From Silene latifolia (lineage: Eukaryota > Streptophyta > Magnoliopsida > Caryophyllales > Caryophyllaceae), in the NCBI RefSeq assembly GCF_048544455.1, contig NC_133534.1:219647735-219711734 (forward strand): DNA of 64,000 nucleotides, given 5' to 3'. Shown piece after piece: positions 54,000-63,841 of this stretch (positions within the stretch are counted from its first letter, which is position 1; every line of letters begins with the position of its first letter). The notes beneath the pieces were generated by a model. That model was given only the letters and a program-made list of their open reading frames with translations, was not told where the DNA came from and made no database searches. A program made the position numbers and the translations under genes.

Positions 54000-54819
54000 T
54001 GAAACAAATCAAACCGAGAAAGGCCACATTTCACCCGGTTTTGGACCTCGTCACAATTTGAGGTCTAACACCAAAACCGTGTAAGAAGTCATGGCTCCAA
54101 CCGTCCTAATTCTTATCTTGGGTGAGTTTGGGACGTTTTTGTGTAGGATCTTTTATCTCCTAGGGCTGCCATTCAGATTTTAATTGAAGAAACATTGCAA
54201 TGGTACAAGGGGACCCGGTTTTGAACAATGAGCTAAATGTCGCTATCAATCTTTCTTCTTTTGTTCCAACAAAGCTCAAATGACTTTTTGGCTGCAGCAT
54301 GGAGTCTTACACGGTTCTCCTCAAGCCCCAATCAGTCCATATAATCATAAATAAGAAGTTGAGCTACAAACAAGGAAGATTGGACTATTAGTTTACTTTC
54401 TTTGCTTTATGTCCTTTTCATTTCAGCATTGTCATAGCCTTGGCTGCCGTTTTTCTTGGTTTTTAGCTGCTCATTTTGTGGCCCTTAGATGCAACTAGTA
54501 ATCAAGGGTCAAGATTGTAAGCCTTGGTCTATATAAACCAAGCTAGGCACTTGAGAAACTTCAGATTTGAATGAACATTAATACAAGTGAAAACCTAGTT
54601 TTTCCTCTTAAATTCTTTGCTTTGTGCTAGAAGACCCTCCTATGCTTAGTGCTAGGGGTTGAGTGAGTTCTTTGCTAGGTGCTTGAACAAGCTCTTAGTC
54701 TTAAACCTTGGCTTTGTGCTTGGTTTATTTCATATCCAATTCACTCGATCTTTAGCATTTGAGTCACGGTTTTAAGCTTTGTTTTCTGTCCATTTTCGAG
54801 TCCTAAGAGTTTTATTCCA
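54000..54819 (+). repeat. G3 5' LTR
   Basis: TGAAACAAATC to TTTTATTCCA. TATATAAA at 54530-54537 lies in CTTGGTCTATATAAACCAAG, an inverted repeat. Confidence 0.95.
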
Positions 54820-54822
54820 AAT

Positions 54823-54835
54823 TGGTTATCAGAGC
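54823..54835 (+). other. G3 primer-binding site
   Basis: TGGTTATCAGAGC, initiator-tRNA-Met-like with one extra T. Confidence 0.8.
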
Positions 54836-54908
54836 TTTGGTTAACAACAAAATCCTTTCTTTGTGAGTTCATTATACCCTAACCACATTAAAAACACAAA
54901 AAACAACC

Positions 54909-55868
54909 ATGAGTGAAGAAAGGATTGCTGGAATTGAAACACAAGTTACTCAACTTTCTGAAAAATGTGATTTGTTGCTAGAATCTCTCAATGTTATCAT
55001 GGCTAATATTCCAACACCACCACCAAGAGGAGGACAACCACCTAGAGGCAGGGGTAGAGGCCGTGGCTTCATGGGTAGAGGACGAGCTCATGGTGGCCGT
55101 GAGGAAGAGGAGCTTTCTGATTCGGAGGAATCCATGGCCGAGGCCTTTCATGGAGAGCCCAACAAAGACTTAAAGGTAGAGATTCCTGATTTTCATGGTA
55201 GTTTAAACCCCGAGGATTTGTTAGATTGGTTTAGGACCATTGAAAGAGTCTTTGAGTATAAAGGTTATTCCGATAGCAAAGCTTTTAAAGTTGCAATCTT
55301 GAAACTCAAAGGCTATGCCTCCCTTTGGTATGAGAACTTAAAAATCAGAGAAGAAGGGATGGTAAGGAACCTATTAAGTCTTGGTTAAAACTGAAAAAGA
55401 AGCTTAATGAGAAGTTTATACCTAAAGAGTACACTCAAGACATTTTCATTAAGCTCACACAACTTAAACAAGACCAACAACCACTTGAGTCATATCTTAG
55501 AGACTTTGAACAACTTACTTTGCAATGTGAACTCAATGAGAAGCCCGAACAGAAAATTGCTAGATTTGTTGAAGGGTTAGATACTAAGATTGCTCATAGG
55601 GTTAGAATGCAACAAGTATGGTCCTTTGATGAAGCCGTTAATTTGGCTTTGAGGGTTGAGAAATTGGGTAAAGGGAAGGCTACAACCACCAAACCATCCG
55701 CCAAAACAGCCACCTTTAAACCCCCAACCGGTTTCAAAATTAATGAACCACCCTCTCAAAACAAAACCCCATACTTGACAAAGGAAAACAAGTCGAAACC
55801 TCACAAAAAAGACCATGCCTCTCAAAAAATGTTACCAATGCCAAGGTTATGGTCACTTTGCCAAAGAA
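54909..55868 (+). pseudogene. G3 gag (two compensating frameshifts)
   Basis: ATG at 54909. Order: MSEERIAGIETQ and a Leu-rich helix; an RG-rich stretch PPRGRGRGRGFMGRGRAHGG (residues about 42-61), acidic SDSEES; gag fold (EIPDFHGSLNPEDLLDWF to LWYENLK). Near 55350-55362 the frame shifts by one; the capsid-like part goes on (WLKLKKKLNEKF, ARFVEGLDTKIAHRV) in another frame. Near 55825 it shifts back, into the CCHC knuckle CYQCQGYGHFAKEC that begins the pol ORF. The original was therefore a single gag-pol frame. Either indel alone blocks gag synthesis unless ribosomes slip; the A-rich CTCAAAAAATG at the second site could be slippery, but the first site has no such run. Confidence 0.88.
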
Positions 55869-58800
55869 TGCCCAACCAAGAGAGCCCTTAGTAGCTTTGA
55901 AGTGGTTCATTGGGGTGATGATGAGATCCTTGTGTGTGATGAGGATGAGGGAGGGACGGACCATGAGGAGGCTGATGTGGTTATGCCGGATGCGGGTCTT
56001 AGCTTGGTTACTTGGAGAGTGATGCATACCCAACCCCAACCCTTGGAAATGGACCAAAGACAACAAATCTTTAGGTCTAGGTGCACCATTAAGGGAAGAG
56101 TTTGCAATCTTATCATTGATGGAGGGAGTTGTACCAATGTAGCCTCTAGTACTCTCATTGAAAAGCTATCTTTACCCACACAAGACCATCCTAGTCCTTA
56201 TAAATTAAGGTGGCTTAACAAGGGGGCAGAAGTTAGAGTGGATAAGCAATGCCTTGTAACCTTCTCCATTGGCAAGAACTATTCGGATGAGGCCCTTTGT
56301 GATGTTCTACCTATGGATGCTTGTCATCTTCTTCTTGGGAGGCCTTGGGAGTTTGATAGGGATTCGGTACACCATGGGAGAGACAACACTTACACCTTCA
56401 AGTTTGGCTCAAGAAAGGTCATTCTAACACCACTTCCACCCGTCCTTAAGCATACTACACCACCATCCATGCTTGAGCCTTCAAAAGAGGTATTATTGAT
56501 CAATGAGGCCGAGATGCTCCAAGAGTTAAAGGGTGATGAAGATGTCTATGCTCTTGTTGCAAAAGATGTGGTTTTTGGGCAGAATGTGTCACTTCCTAAG
56601 GAGGTCCAAGAGCTCCTCCAATCCTATGAAGACGTGTTCCCAAATGAGCTTCCAAGTGGCTTGCCTCCTCTTAGGGGCATTGAACATCAAATTGATTTCA
56701 TTCCGGGAGCTACATTACCAAACAAGGCTGCCTATAGAAGTGATCCTAAAGCTACTCAAGAATTACAACAACAAATTGGAGAACTTGTGAGCAAAGGCTT
56801 TGTGAGAGAGTCCCTTAGTCCGTGTCTTTGTCCCGCCCTCTTAGTGCCAAAGAAAGATGGGTCTTGGAGGATGTGTACGCATAGTAGAGCTATCAACAAC
56901 ATTACCATCAAGTATAGGTTCCCAATACCTAGGCTTGATGACATCTTGGATGAGCTTAGTGGAGCTCAATTGTTTTCAAAGATTGATTTAAGGCAAGGCT
57001 ATCACCAAGTAAGAATCAAAGAAGGAGATGAATGGAAAACGGCATTCAAAACTAAGCATGGGTTATATGAGTGGCTTGTGATGCCCTTTGGTCTTTCTAA
57101 TGCACCAAGTACCTTCATGAGGCTCATGACCGAGGTACTTAGACCTTACTTGGGCAGATTTGTGGTTGTTTACTTTGATGATATCTTGGTTTATAGTCCT
57201 TCCAAAGAAGAGCATCTCAAGCATTTGCAAGTGTTGTTTGAAACCCTTAGGGAGCACAAGTTGTATGGCAAGCTAGAGAAGTGTTCTTTTATGCAAAATG
57301 AAGTCCAATTCTTGGGCTTTATCATTTCTGACCGAGGCATATTGGTTGATCAAGAGAAGGTTAAAGCAATCAAATCATGGCCTATACCTAAGAACATCAC
57401 GGATGTAAGGAGTTTCCATGGGTTGGCATCATTCTATAGGAGGTTCATCAAAGATTTTAGCACACTTATGGCTCCTATAACCAAATGTATGAAGAAAGGG
57501 GAGTTCAAATGGGGAGACAAGGCTGAATCATCCTTCAATATCATCAAAGAGAAGCTTTGTGAGTCTCCTATTCTTACTTTGCCAAATTTCAATAAGTTGT
57601 TTGAAGTTGAGTGTGATGCTAGTGGCATTGGCATTGGGGCTGTCCTTGTTCAAGAGCACAAGCCAATTGCTTACTTTAGTGAGAAATTGAGTGGTGCCAA
57701 ACTCAACTACTCAACTTATGATAAGGAGTTCTATGCTATTGTTCGAGCCTTAACCCATTGGAGTCACTACTTGAAACCACGACCATTCGTCCTACATTCT
57801 GATCATGAGGCTCTCAAATACATTAATGGTCAACACAAGCTCAATCATAGGCATGCTAAATGGGTGGAGTTCTTACAATCCTTCAACTTCTCAAGCAAGT
57901 ACATAGAGGGGAAAGATAACATAGTGGCTGATGCATTGTCAAGGAGGTTCATTATGTTGAGTTTCATGGAGCAAAGGGTCCTTGGGTTTGAGTACATGAA
58001 AGAATTATATGTGGAAGATCCGGATTTTAAAGGAGAATGGGAGCTCCTTCAATCTGGCCAAATCAAGCTCAAGAGCAAATACTTGGTTCAAAATGGGTTC
58101 TTATTCTTTGGGAACAAGTTGTGTGTGCCTAGGGGACCTTATAGAAACTTATTGATAAGGGAAGTTCACTCCAATGGTCTTGCCGGACACTTTGGCAATC
58201 AAAAGACCTATGACATACTCCAAGAGCAATTCTATTGGCCTAAGATGCTTGGGGATGTCCAAGATGTGATCAAGAGGTGTGCTCCTTGTCAACAATCAAA
58301 ATCCTACTTCCAAACAGGCCCCTACACTCCTTTGCCGGTTCCAAATCAACCATGGGAAGACATAAGCATGGATTTCATTGTTGCTTTACCAAGAACTCAA
58401 AGAGGGAAGGATTCAATCATGGTGGTTATGGATAGATTTAGCAAAATGGCTCATTTCATTGCTTGCAAGAAAACTGAAGATGCAACTAGTGTGGCCGAGC
58501 TCTATTTCAAAGAAGTGGTCAAGCTACATGGTATTCCTAAGTCCATTGTCTCGGATAGGGATTCCAAGTTCATGAGTCATTTTTGGAGAACCTTATGGAA
58601 GCTACTCAAAACAAGGCTCTTGTTTAGCACCTCCCATCACCCTCAAACTGATGGGCAATCGGAAGTTACCAACAAGACCTTGGGGAGGATCCTTAGGTGC
58701 ACGGTTGCAAGGTCATTGAAAGATTGGGACCTCAAACTAGCTCAAGCCGAGTTTGCCTTCAACCGAGCCCCTTCCACAACCACGGGCAAGTCTCCATTTG

Positions 58801-59333
58801 AGGTGGTATATGGCGTGAATCCTATGATGCCTACTGATTTGGCACCCATCAAAAGAAATACCATTGATTATGATGCTAAGAAAAGGGTTGAACAAATGCT
58901 CCATCTCCATGAACAAGTCAAGAAGCAAATTGAGAAGGCTAATGAGACTCACAAGGCCAAATCCAAGGGTGTTAAGGGAACCAAAAGCTTTGAACCCGGA
59001 GATCTTGTTTGGATACACTTGAGGAAGGAAAGATTTCCAGAAAAGAGGAAGAATAAGCTCATGCCTAGAGCTGATGGTCCATTCGAAGTACTTGAGAAGT
59101 TCGGGTCCAATGCATACAAGATAAACCTTCCCGGAGAATATGGAGTCCATGGAACTTTCAATGTTGGGGATCTAAGTCCTTATTATGAAGAGATTGAGGA
59201 GGATAAGCTCGAGGATTTGAGGGCAAATCCTTTTCAAGAAGGGGAGATTGAAACAAATCAAACCGAGAAAGGCCACATTTCACCCGGTTTTGGACCTCGT
59301 CACAATTTGAGGTCTAACACCAAAACCGTCTAA
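55815..59333 (+). CDS. G3 pol polyprotein: zinc knuckle, protease, RT, RNase H, integrase
   Basis: 1172 open codons. CCHC knuckle at residues about 6-20; aspartic protease LIIDGGSCTN with Asp 102; reverse transcriptase [15 protein letters not shown] to YFDDILVYS (453-461); RNase H with VECDASG (Asp 601), [18 protein letters not shown] and ADALSRR; integrase zinc finger (His 785 in EVHSNGLAGHFG, then RCAPCQ); integrase core Asp 853, Asp 914, Glu 950, a D-60-D-35-E spacing; C-terminal module RADGPFEVLEKFG ... GTFNVGDLSPY at about 1085-1120. It makes cDNA and inserts it. The ATG at 55815 is only where the open frame begins; the natural start is gag's. The last 28 codons lie in the 3' LTR (stop 59331). 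One oddity: the RT has RMCTHSRAI where G1 and G4 have RMC(T/I)DSRA(I/V), a likely damaging Asp-to-His change. Confidence 0.95.
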   Translation: MPLKKCYQCQGYGHFAKECPTKRALSSFEVVHWGDDEILVCDEDEGGTDHEEADVVMPDAGLSLVTWRVMHTQPQPLEMDQRQQIFRSRCTIKGRVCNLIIDGGSCTNVASSTLIEKLSLPTQDHPSPYKLRWLNKGAEVRVDKQCLVTFSIGKNYSDEALCDVLPMDACHLLLGRPWEFDRDSVHHGRDNTYTFKFGSRKVILTPLPPVLKHTTPPSMLEPSKEVLLINEAEMLQELKGDEDVYALVAKDVVFGQNVSLPKEVQELLQSYEDVFPNELPSGLPPLRGIEHQIDFIPGATLPNKAAYRSDPKATQELQQQIGELVSKGFVRESLSPCLCPALLVPKKDGSWRMCTHSRAINNITIKYRFPIPRLDDILDELSGAQLFSKIDLRQGYHQVRIKEGDEWKTAFKTKHGLYEWLVMPFGLSNAPSTFMRLMTEVLRPYLGRFVVVYFDDILVYSPSKEEHLKHLQVLFETLREHKLYGKLEKCSFMQNEVQFLGFIISDRGILVDQEKVKAIKSWPIPKNITDVRSFHGLASFYRRFIKDFSTLMAPITKCMKKGEFKWGDKAESSFNIIKEKLCESPILTLPNFNKLFEVECDASGIGIGAVLVQEHKPIAYFSEKLSGAKLNYSTYDKEFYAIVRALTHWSHYLKPRPFVLHSDHEALKYINGQHKLNHRHAKWVEFLQSFNFSSKYIEGKDNIVADALSRRFIMLSFMEQRVLGFEYMKELYVEDPDFKGEWELLQSGQIKLKSKYLVQNGFLFFGNKLCVPRGPYRNLLIREVHSNGLAGHFGNQKTYDILQEQFYWPKMLGDVQDVIKRCAPCQQSKSYFQTGPYTPLPVPNQPWEDISMDFIVALPRTQRGKDSIMVVMDRFSKMAHFIACKKTEDATSVAELYFKEVVKLHGIPKSIVSDRDSKFMSHFWRTLWKLLKTRLLFSTSHHPQTDGQSEVTNKTLGRILRCTVARSLKDWDLKLAQAEFAFNRAPSTTTGKSPFEVVYGVNPMMPTDLAPIKRNTIDYDAKKRVEQMLHLHEQVKKQIEKANETHKAKSKGVKGTKSFEPGDLVWIHLRKERFPEKRKNKLMPRADGPFEVLEKFGSNAYKINLPGEYGVHGTFNVGDLSPYYEEIEEDKLEDLRANPFQEGEIETNQTEKGHISPGFGPRHNLRSNTKTV
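59238..59248 (+). other. G3 polypurine tract
   Basis: GAAGGGGAGAT directly before the 3' LTR TGAAAC. Confidence 0.78.
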
Positions 59334-60059
59334 GAAGTCATGGCTCCAACCGTCCTAATTCTTATCTTGGGTGAGTTTGGGACGTTTTTGTGTAGGATCT
59401 TTTATCTCCTAGGGCTGCCATTCAGATTTTAATTGAAGAAACATTGCAATGGTACAAGGGGACCCGGTTTTGAACAATGAGCTAAATGTCGCTATCAATC
59501 TTTCTTCTTTTGTTCCAACAAAGCTCAAAGGACTTTTTGGCTGCAGCATGGAGTCTTACACGGTTCTCCTCAAGCCCCAATCAGTCCATATAATCATAAA
59601 TAAGAAGTTGAGCTACAAACAAGGAAGATTGGACTATTAGTTTACTTTCTTTGCTTTATGTCCTTTTCATTTCAGCATTGTCATAGCCTTGGCTGCCGTT
59701 TTTCTTGGTTTTTAGCTGCTCATTTTGTGGCCCTTAGATGCAACTAGTAATCAAGGGTCAAGATTGTAAGCCTTGGTCTATATAAACCAAGCTAGGCACT
59801 TGAGAAACTTCAGATTTGAATGAACATTAATACAAGTGAAAACCTAGTTTTTCCTCTTAAATTCTTTGCTTTGTGCTAGAAGACCCTCCTATGCTTAGTG
59901 CTAGGGGTTGAGTGAGTTCTTTGCTAGGTGCTTGAACAAGCTCTTAGTCTTAAACCTTGGCTTTGTGCTTGGTTTATTTCATATCTAATTCACTCGATCT
60001 AAGTCACGGTTTTAAGCTTTGTTTTCTGTCCATTTTCGAGTCCTAAGAGTTTTATTCCA
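59249..60059 (+). repeat. G3 3' LTR
   Basis: 811 bp; lacks 9 bp near 60000 present in the 5' LTR (CTTTAGCATTTGAGTC versus CTAAGTC). TATA hairpin repeated at about 59772-59791. Contains the pol stop codon. Confidence 0.95.
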
Positions 60060-60064
60060 AGTAT
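60060..60064. repeat. G3 target-site duplication, right copy
   Basis: AGTAT, same as 53995-53999. Confidence 0.93.
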
Positions 60065-62905
60065 ATGATGAAGAACCTTCCAATTGGACGAGGTAGAGAA
60101 CGAAGTCCAAGTCGTAGTAGGTCTCGTGGATCATATTCTGATGATGCGGTTCCCAAGTCCAAAAAGGAGAACAAAAACGATGATGATCGAGGTCTAAAAC
60201 TTGACATACCTGATTTCAATGGAGATTTGGATCCCGAAAAGTTTTTGGATTGGATTAGGAAAGCTGAACGAGTTTTCGAGTACAAGCAATACGATGAGCA
60301 TAAACAATTCAAGGTAGCTATTCTAAAACTCACTAAATATGCATCATTATGGTATGAAAACTTGAAAAAACAGAGGAAGCGAGATAAGAAGAGCAAGATT
60401 GATACTTGGGAGAAACTTAAGAAGCACCTTATGAGGAGATTCTTACCAAGAGATTATGAGCAAGAAAATTACCTAAAATTGCAATCTTTATCACAAGAAA
60501 ATCTGTCCGTGGCCGAGTACATTAAAGAATTGGAAAGGATGATGATTGTTTGTGATCTTGAAGAGAAGGAAGAGCTTAGAGTTGCAAGATTCATCAAGGG
60601 TCTAATACCATCACTTGCATCAAAAGTTGAGGTTCAGATTTACAATGGGTTTGATGATGTGTGTCGTTTGGCTCTAAAATTCGAAAAGCAAGACAAAACA
60701 AAGAAATCATATACCTATTCGAAAGGAGCAAGTTCTGGCTCGAGTTCTTATTCTAAACCAACAACGAGCAAGCAAAAGGAAGTTGTGACAGAAGAAGTAA
60801 AGGACAAAGGTAAGGGTGTCGTGGAACCTAAGGGTAGCTCATTAAGACGCTGTTTTAAATGCCAAGGCTATGGTCACATAGCTAATGAATGTCCACAAAA
60901 GAGAGCACTTACCGCTCAAGAATTGCGCAACATAGTTCCAGCATTCGTTCAAACCGAACAGTCAACAGAACTGTCTGATATTGAAGAGGACGAAGAAGAA
61001 GGTGTCGCCTATGATGTTGATCCATTGAGTGAAGAGGAGTGTTTGGTAATTCGTAATCTTCATGTGGAAACAACTCCGGTTGAAGCTGAACAAAGGGAGC
61101 AAATATTTCACACTCGTTGCAAGGTACATTCTAAAATTTGCAATCTAATTATTGATAGTGGATCATGTACCAATGTTGTGTCAAAGGAGTTAGTTGATGA
61201 GCTGAAATTACAAACCAAGAATCATAATAAGCCATATAAATTGCATTGGTTGAATGGGGACAATGGAATACAAGTAAGGAAGCAAGCATTAGTTTCTTTG
61301 AGCTTGGGACCTTATAATGATGATATTTGGTGCGACGTGATTCCTATGAGCGCGTGCCATATTCTATTAGGACGACCATGGCAGTTTGATCGAAAGGTTG
61401 AACATGATGGAAGAACTAACATATATAGCGTGACCAAGGGCAAAACAACATTCAATTTGAAGCCTTTATCACCTAATAAAATCAAGGAGCTGAAATCAAA
61501 GAAGGGGAGCTTATTTATGAAAGCTCGTGAGGTTGAAGAGGTTCTAGCTCGTGGAGAACAAGCCTATGTTCTTATGGTTCGTGAATTAGAAGCCAATGGT
61601 GAAGGGAGCAGCCGTGAAGTTCAAGGACTATTAAAGGAGTGTTGCGATGTATTTCCCGAAGAATTACCGGTTGGATTACCTCCTTTAAGAGGTATTGAAC
61701 ATCAAATTGACTTAATTCCAGGAGCTCAATTACCAAATAAACCAGCCTATCGTTGTAATCCCGAAGAAGCAGAAGAATTACAAAGGCAAGTACAAGAATT
61801 AATTGATAGGGTTTATGTTCAAGAAAGTTTGAGTCCTTGTGCCGTACCAGCTCTATTGGTTCCAAAGAAAGATGGGAGTTGGAGGATGTGTATTGATAGT
61901 AGGGCCGTTAACAATATCACAATAAAATATCGATTTTCTATGCCGAGGTTGGATGATATGTTAGACGAGTTGAGTGGATCACGAGTATTTTCGAAGCTTG
62001 ATTTACGAAGTGGTTATCATCAAATGAGAATTCGTGAAGGTGACGAATGGAAAACAGCGTTCAAGACTAAGCAAGGGTTGTATGAGTGGCTCGTTATGCC
62101 ATTTAGTCTTTACAATGCTCCTAGTTCGTTTATGAGATTGATGAACGAAGTGTTGAGGCCGTTCTTAAACAAGTTTGTGGTGGTGTATCTCGATGATATT
62201 CTTATTTATAGCAAGAGCAAGGAGGAACATATTGAACATCTCCGTGAAGTGTTTAAAATGCTACGAAAACAGAAACTATATGGCAAAATGGAGAAGTGCA
62301 CGTTCATGGTGTCAAGCGTGGTGTTCCTAGGTTATATTGTTGGTGAGAATGGTGTGAGCATGGATCCGTCCAAGGTGGAGGCAATCAAGGCATGGCCGGT
62401 TCCTAAATTAACAACTGAGGTTCGTAGTTTCCATGGTTTGGCTTCATTTTATCGAAGGTTTATCCAAAATTTCAGTACAATCATGGCGCCTATAACCGAG
62501 TTGACGAAGAAGGGTGAATTTGTATGGACTCCTAGTGCAGAGAAGGCATTCGAAGAGGTAAAATCTAAACTAAGCTCTGCACCTGTTTTAACACTTCCTA
62601 ATTTTGATAAATTATTCGAAGTTGAGTGTGATGCGAGTGGAGTTGGGATTGGGGCTGTTTTGGTGCAAGATAAACGGCCAGTAGCTTACTTTAGTGAAAA
62701 GTTGGGTGGTGCGCGATTGAATTACTCGACTTATGATAAGGAGTTCTATGCAATTGTGAGAGCATTCGATCATTGGGGTCATTATTTGCGACCTAAACCA
62801 TTTGTGTTACATTCGGATCATGAAGCATTGAAGCATATTCATGGACAATAGAAGTTAAATCAAAGACATGCCAAGTGGGTTGAGTTTCTACAATCTTTTA
62901 CTTTC
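60065..62905 (+). pseudogene. G4 gag-pol, main part (one stop, then cut by G5)
   Basis: Continues G4 gag. Arg/Ser-rich segment ([15 protein letters not shown]), gag fold ([18 protein letters not shown] to LWYENLK, then ARFIKGL), CCHC knuckle [14 protein letters not shown] (residues about 263-276 counted from 60065), protease [10 protein letters not shown] (Asp about 364), reverse transcriptase with YLDDILIYS (708-716), RNase H VECDASG (Asp about 856), LHSDHEAL. One in-frame TAG at 62849-62851 replaces a residue in HGQ-KLNQRHAKW; the frame is open again to the G5 insertion at 62905. In RT the usual FGLSNAPS reads FSLYNAPS. Gag and pol are in one frame, as in the ancestral G3. Apart from the stop and insertions it is well kept. 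Confidence 0.93.
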
Positions 62906-63523
62906 TGATACAAAATATAGGTTTTCCATAAATCATTAGGACTAGTTTATTTCCTAATTAGAGATTATTATTAGTTTATTTTATTTCCTAGTTAACAGAA
63001 TAAGGCAAGACGGTTTTAGGTAAGTTTCAGATTGTTTTAGGTTAGCTAGGTTGGTTTCTAACTCCTATATAAGGAGGTCTAATGTATTGTTTATCATATA
63101 GATTGAGTTATTGAATAAAAATAGTGAGTTTTTCGTTTACAGTTGTAAACATCGGTTCGACGAGTTCGTTCCAAAATTGTTATTGTTTGACGCGTTTTTA
63201 AGCATTAACCCGAGTTATAATCAATAGGTCTTGATTATAGTTTACCATTGGTTGAGTTATACGTCTAGCTCAAGCAAATATCTCATTGGTTTGTTTTCTT
63301 CATAGATCTCGAATCAAATATCCCTTGTTACTTTATTTTCGTTCACTAAATACGAAAACACATAAAAATTACAGATTCGAGTTATAATCAGACAGTCACT
63401 GAAACGGTTCAAATTGTTCCAGAATCGATTAACTCGACAATCAGACAGTCTTCAGCACTGTCCAGTTTTGTTAGTTCCGCTGCAAACTCACGAGTTCTAT
63501 TCTTTTGAGTATAATTCGTATCA
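62906..63523 (+). repeat. G5 5' LTR
   Basis: 618 bp from TGATACAAAATATAGG to ATTCGTATCA, 6-bp terminal inverted repeats TGATAC/GTATCA. TATA box in CTCCTATATAAGGAG (63062-63076), a perfect inverted repeat. Hairpin TATAATCA (63216-63223) with TGATTATA (63232-63239) around ATAGGTCT; second hairpin TTGAG (63252-63256) with CTCAA (63269-63273). CAAATATC-C words follow each hairpin region. Confidence 0.9.
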
Positions 63524-63527
63524 TAAG

Positions 63528-63547
63528 TGGTATCAGAGCTTCGGCTC
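63528..63547 (+). other. G5 primer-binding site with overlapping hairpin
   Basis: TGGTATCAGAGC (63528-63539) is a perfect plant initiator-tRNA-Met site. Its last four bases GAGC pair with GCTC (63544-63547) around TTCG, a very stable tetraloop in RNA. Confidence 0.85.
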
Positions 63548-63574
63548 TTGATTTCCTTAAATTAAGACGGTCTT

Positions 63575-63841
63575 ATGGGGATGATCGAGATAGAAGGCTA
63601 CAAAGATTTATTCTTTCACGAAGAAATTCAAATGGAAGGTAACTATTTCTTAAATCTGGATTTACCTCCGTTCTTTGATGATTATGATGAGCTGTTGTTT
63701 CATAAGGGTGGAGAATGTGCTGTTTACAACGTTGCTTCTTCAATTGATTTCAATCAACGTCTAAAATTTGATGTTTATGGTGATGGGTATACGGTTGTTT
63801 CTTTGGTCAAGGAGCCGTGTTATTTGTTTGATTCTAGCTAG
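63575..63841 (+). CDS. G5 short leader ORF, unknown
   Basis: 88 codons, MGMIEIEGYKDLFFHEE start, acidic and aromatic-rich (LPPFFDDYDELLFHKGG), stop TAG at 63839-63841. No family recognised. It begins 35 bases after the primer-binding site, where gag would be expected. It may be the first part of a larger broken gag frame or an upstream ORF; the following 160 bases (FKLFEKQIESTI-like, in the same frame after the stop) suggest a single nonsense mutation in a longer protein. Confidence 0.45.
   Translation: MGMIEIEGYKDLFFHEEIQMEGNYFLNLDLPPFFDDYDELLFHKGGECAVYNVASSIDFNQRLKFDVYGDGYTVVSLVKEPCYLFDSS

Larger units (their letters stand above)
54000..60059 (+). mobile_element. G3: Ty3/gypsy LTR retrotransposon, nearly intact
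   Basis: 6.06 kb, LTRs of 820 and 811 bp that differ by only a few substitutions and one 9-bp deletion, 5-bp duplication AGTAT, primer site, gag with two frameshifts, one 1172-codon pol ORF, polypurine tract. The youngest full element in the window by LTR identity. Same lineage as G1: both gag starts (MSEER), pol motifs and C-terminal modules match closely. No chromodomain is seen after the integrase. Confidence 0.96.
53118..62905 (+). mobile_element. G4: Ty3/gypsy element, split by G3 and cut by G5
   Basis: 5' LTR, primer site and the first 34 gag codons lie at 53118-53999; the rest of gag-pol resumes at 60065 after G3. At 62905 it is interrupted within RNase H by G5; the integrase and 3' LTR must lie beyond the window. 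Reading frame is continuous across the G3 site once the duplicated AGTAT is discounted. Confidence 0.9.
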
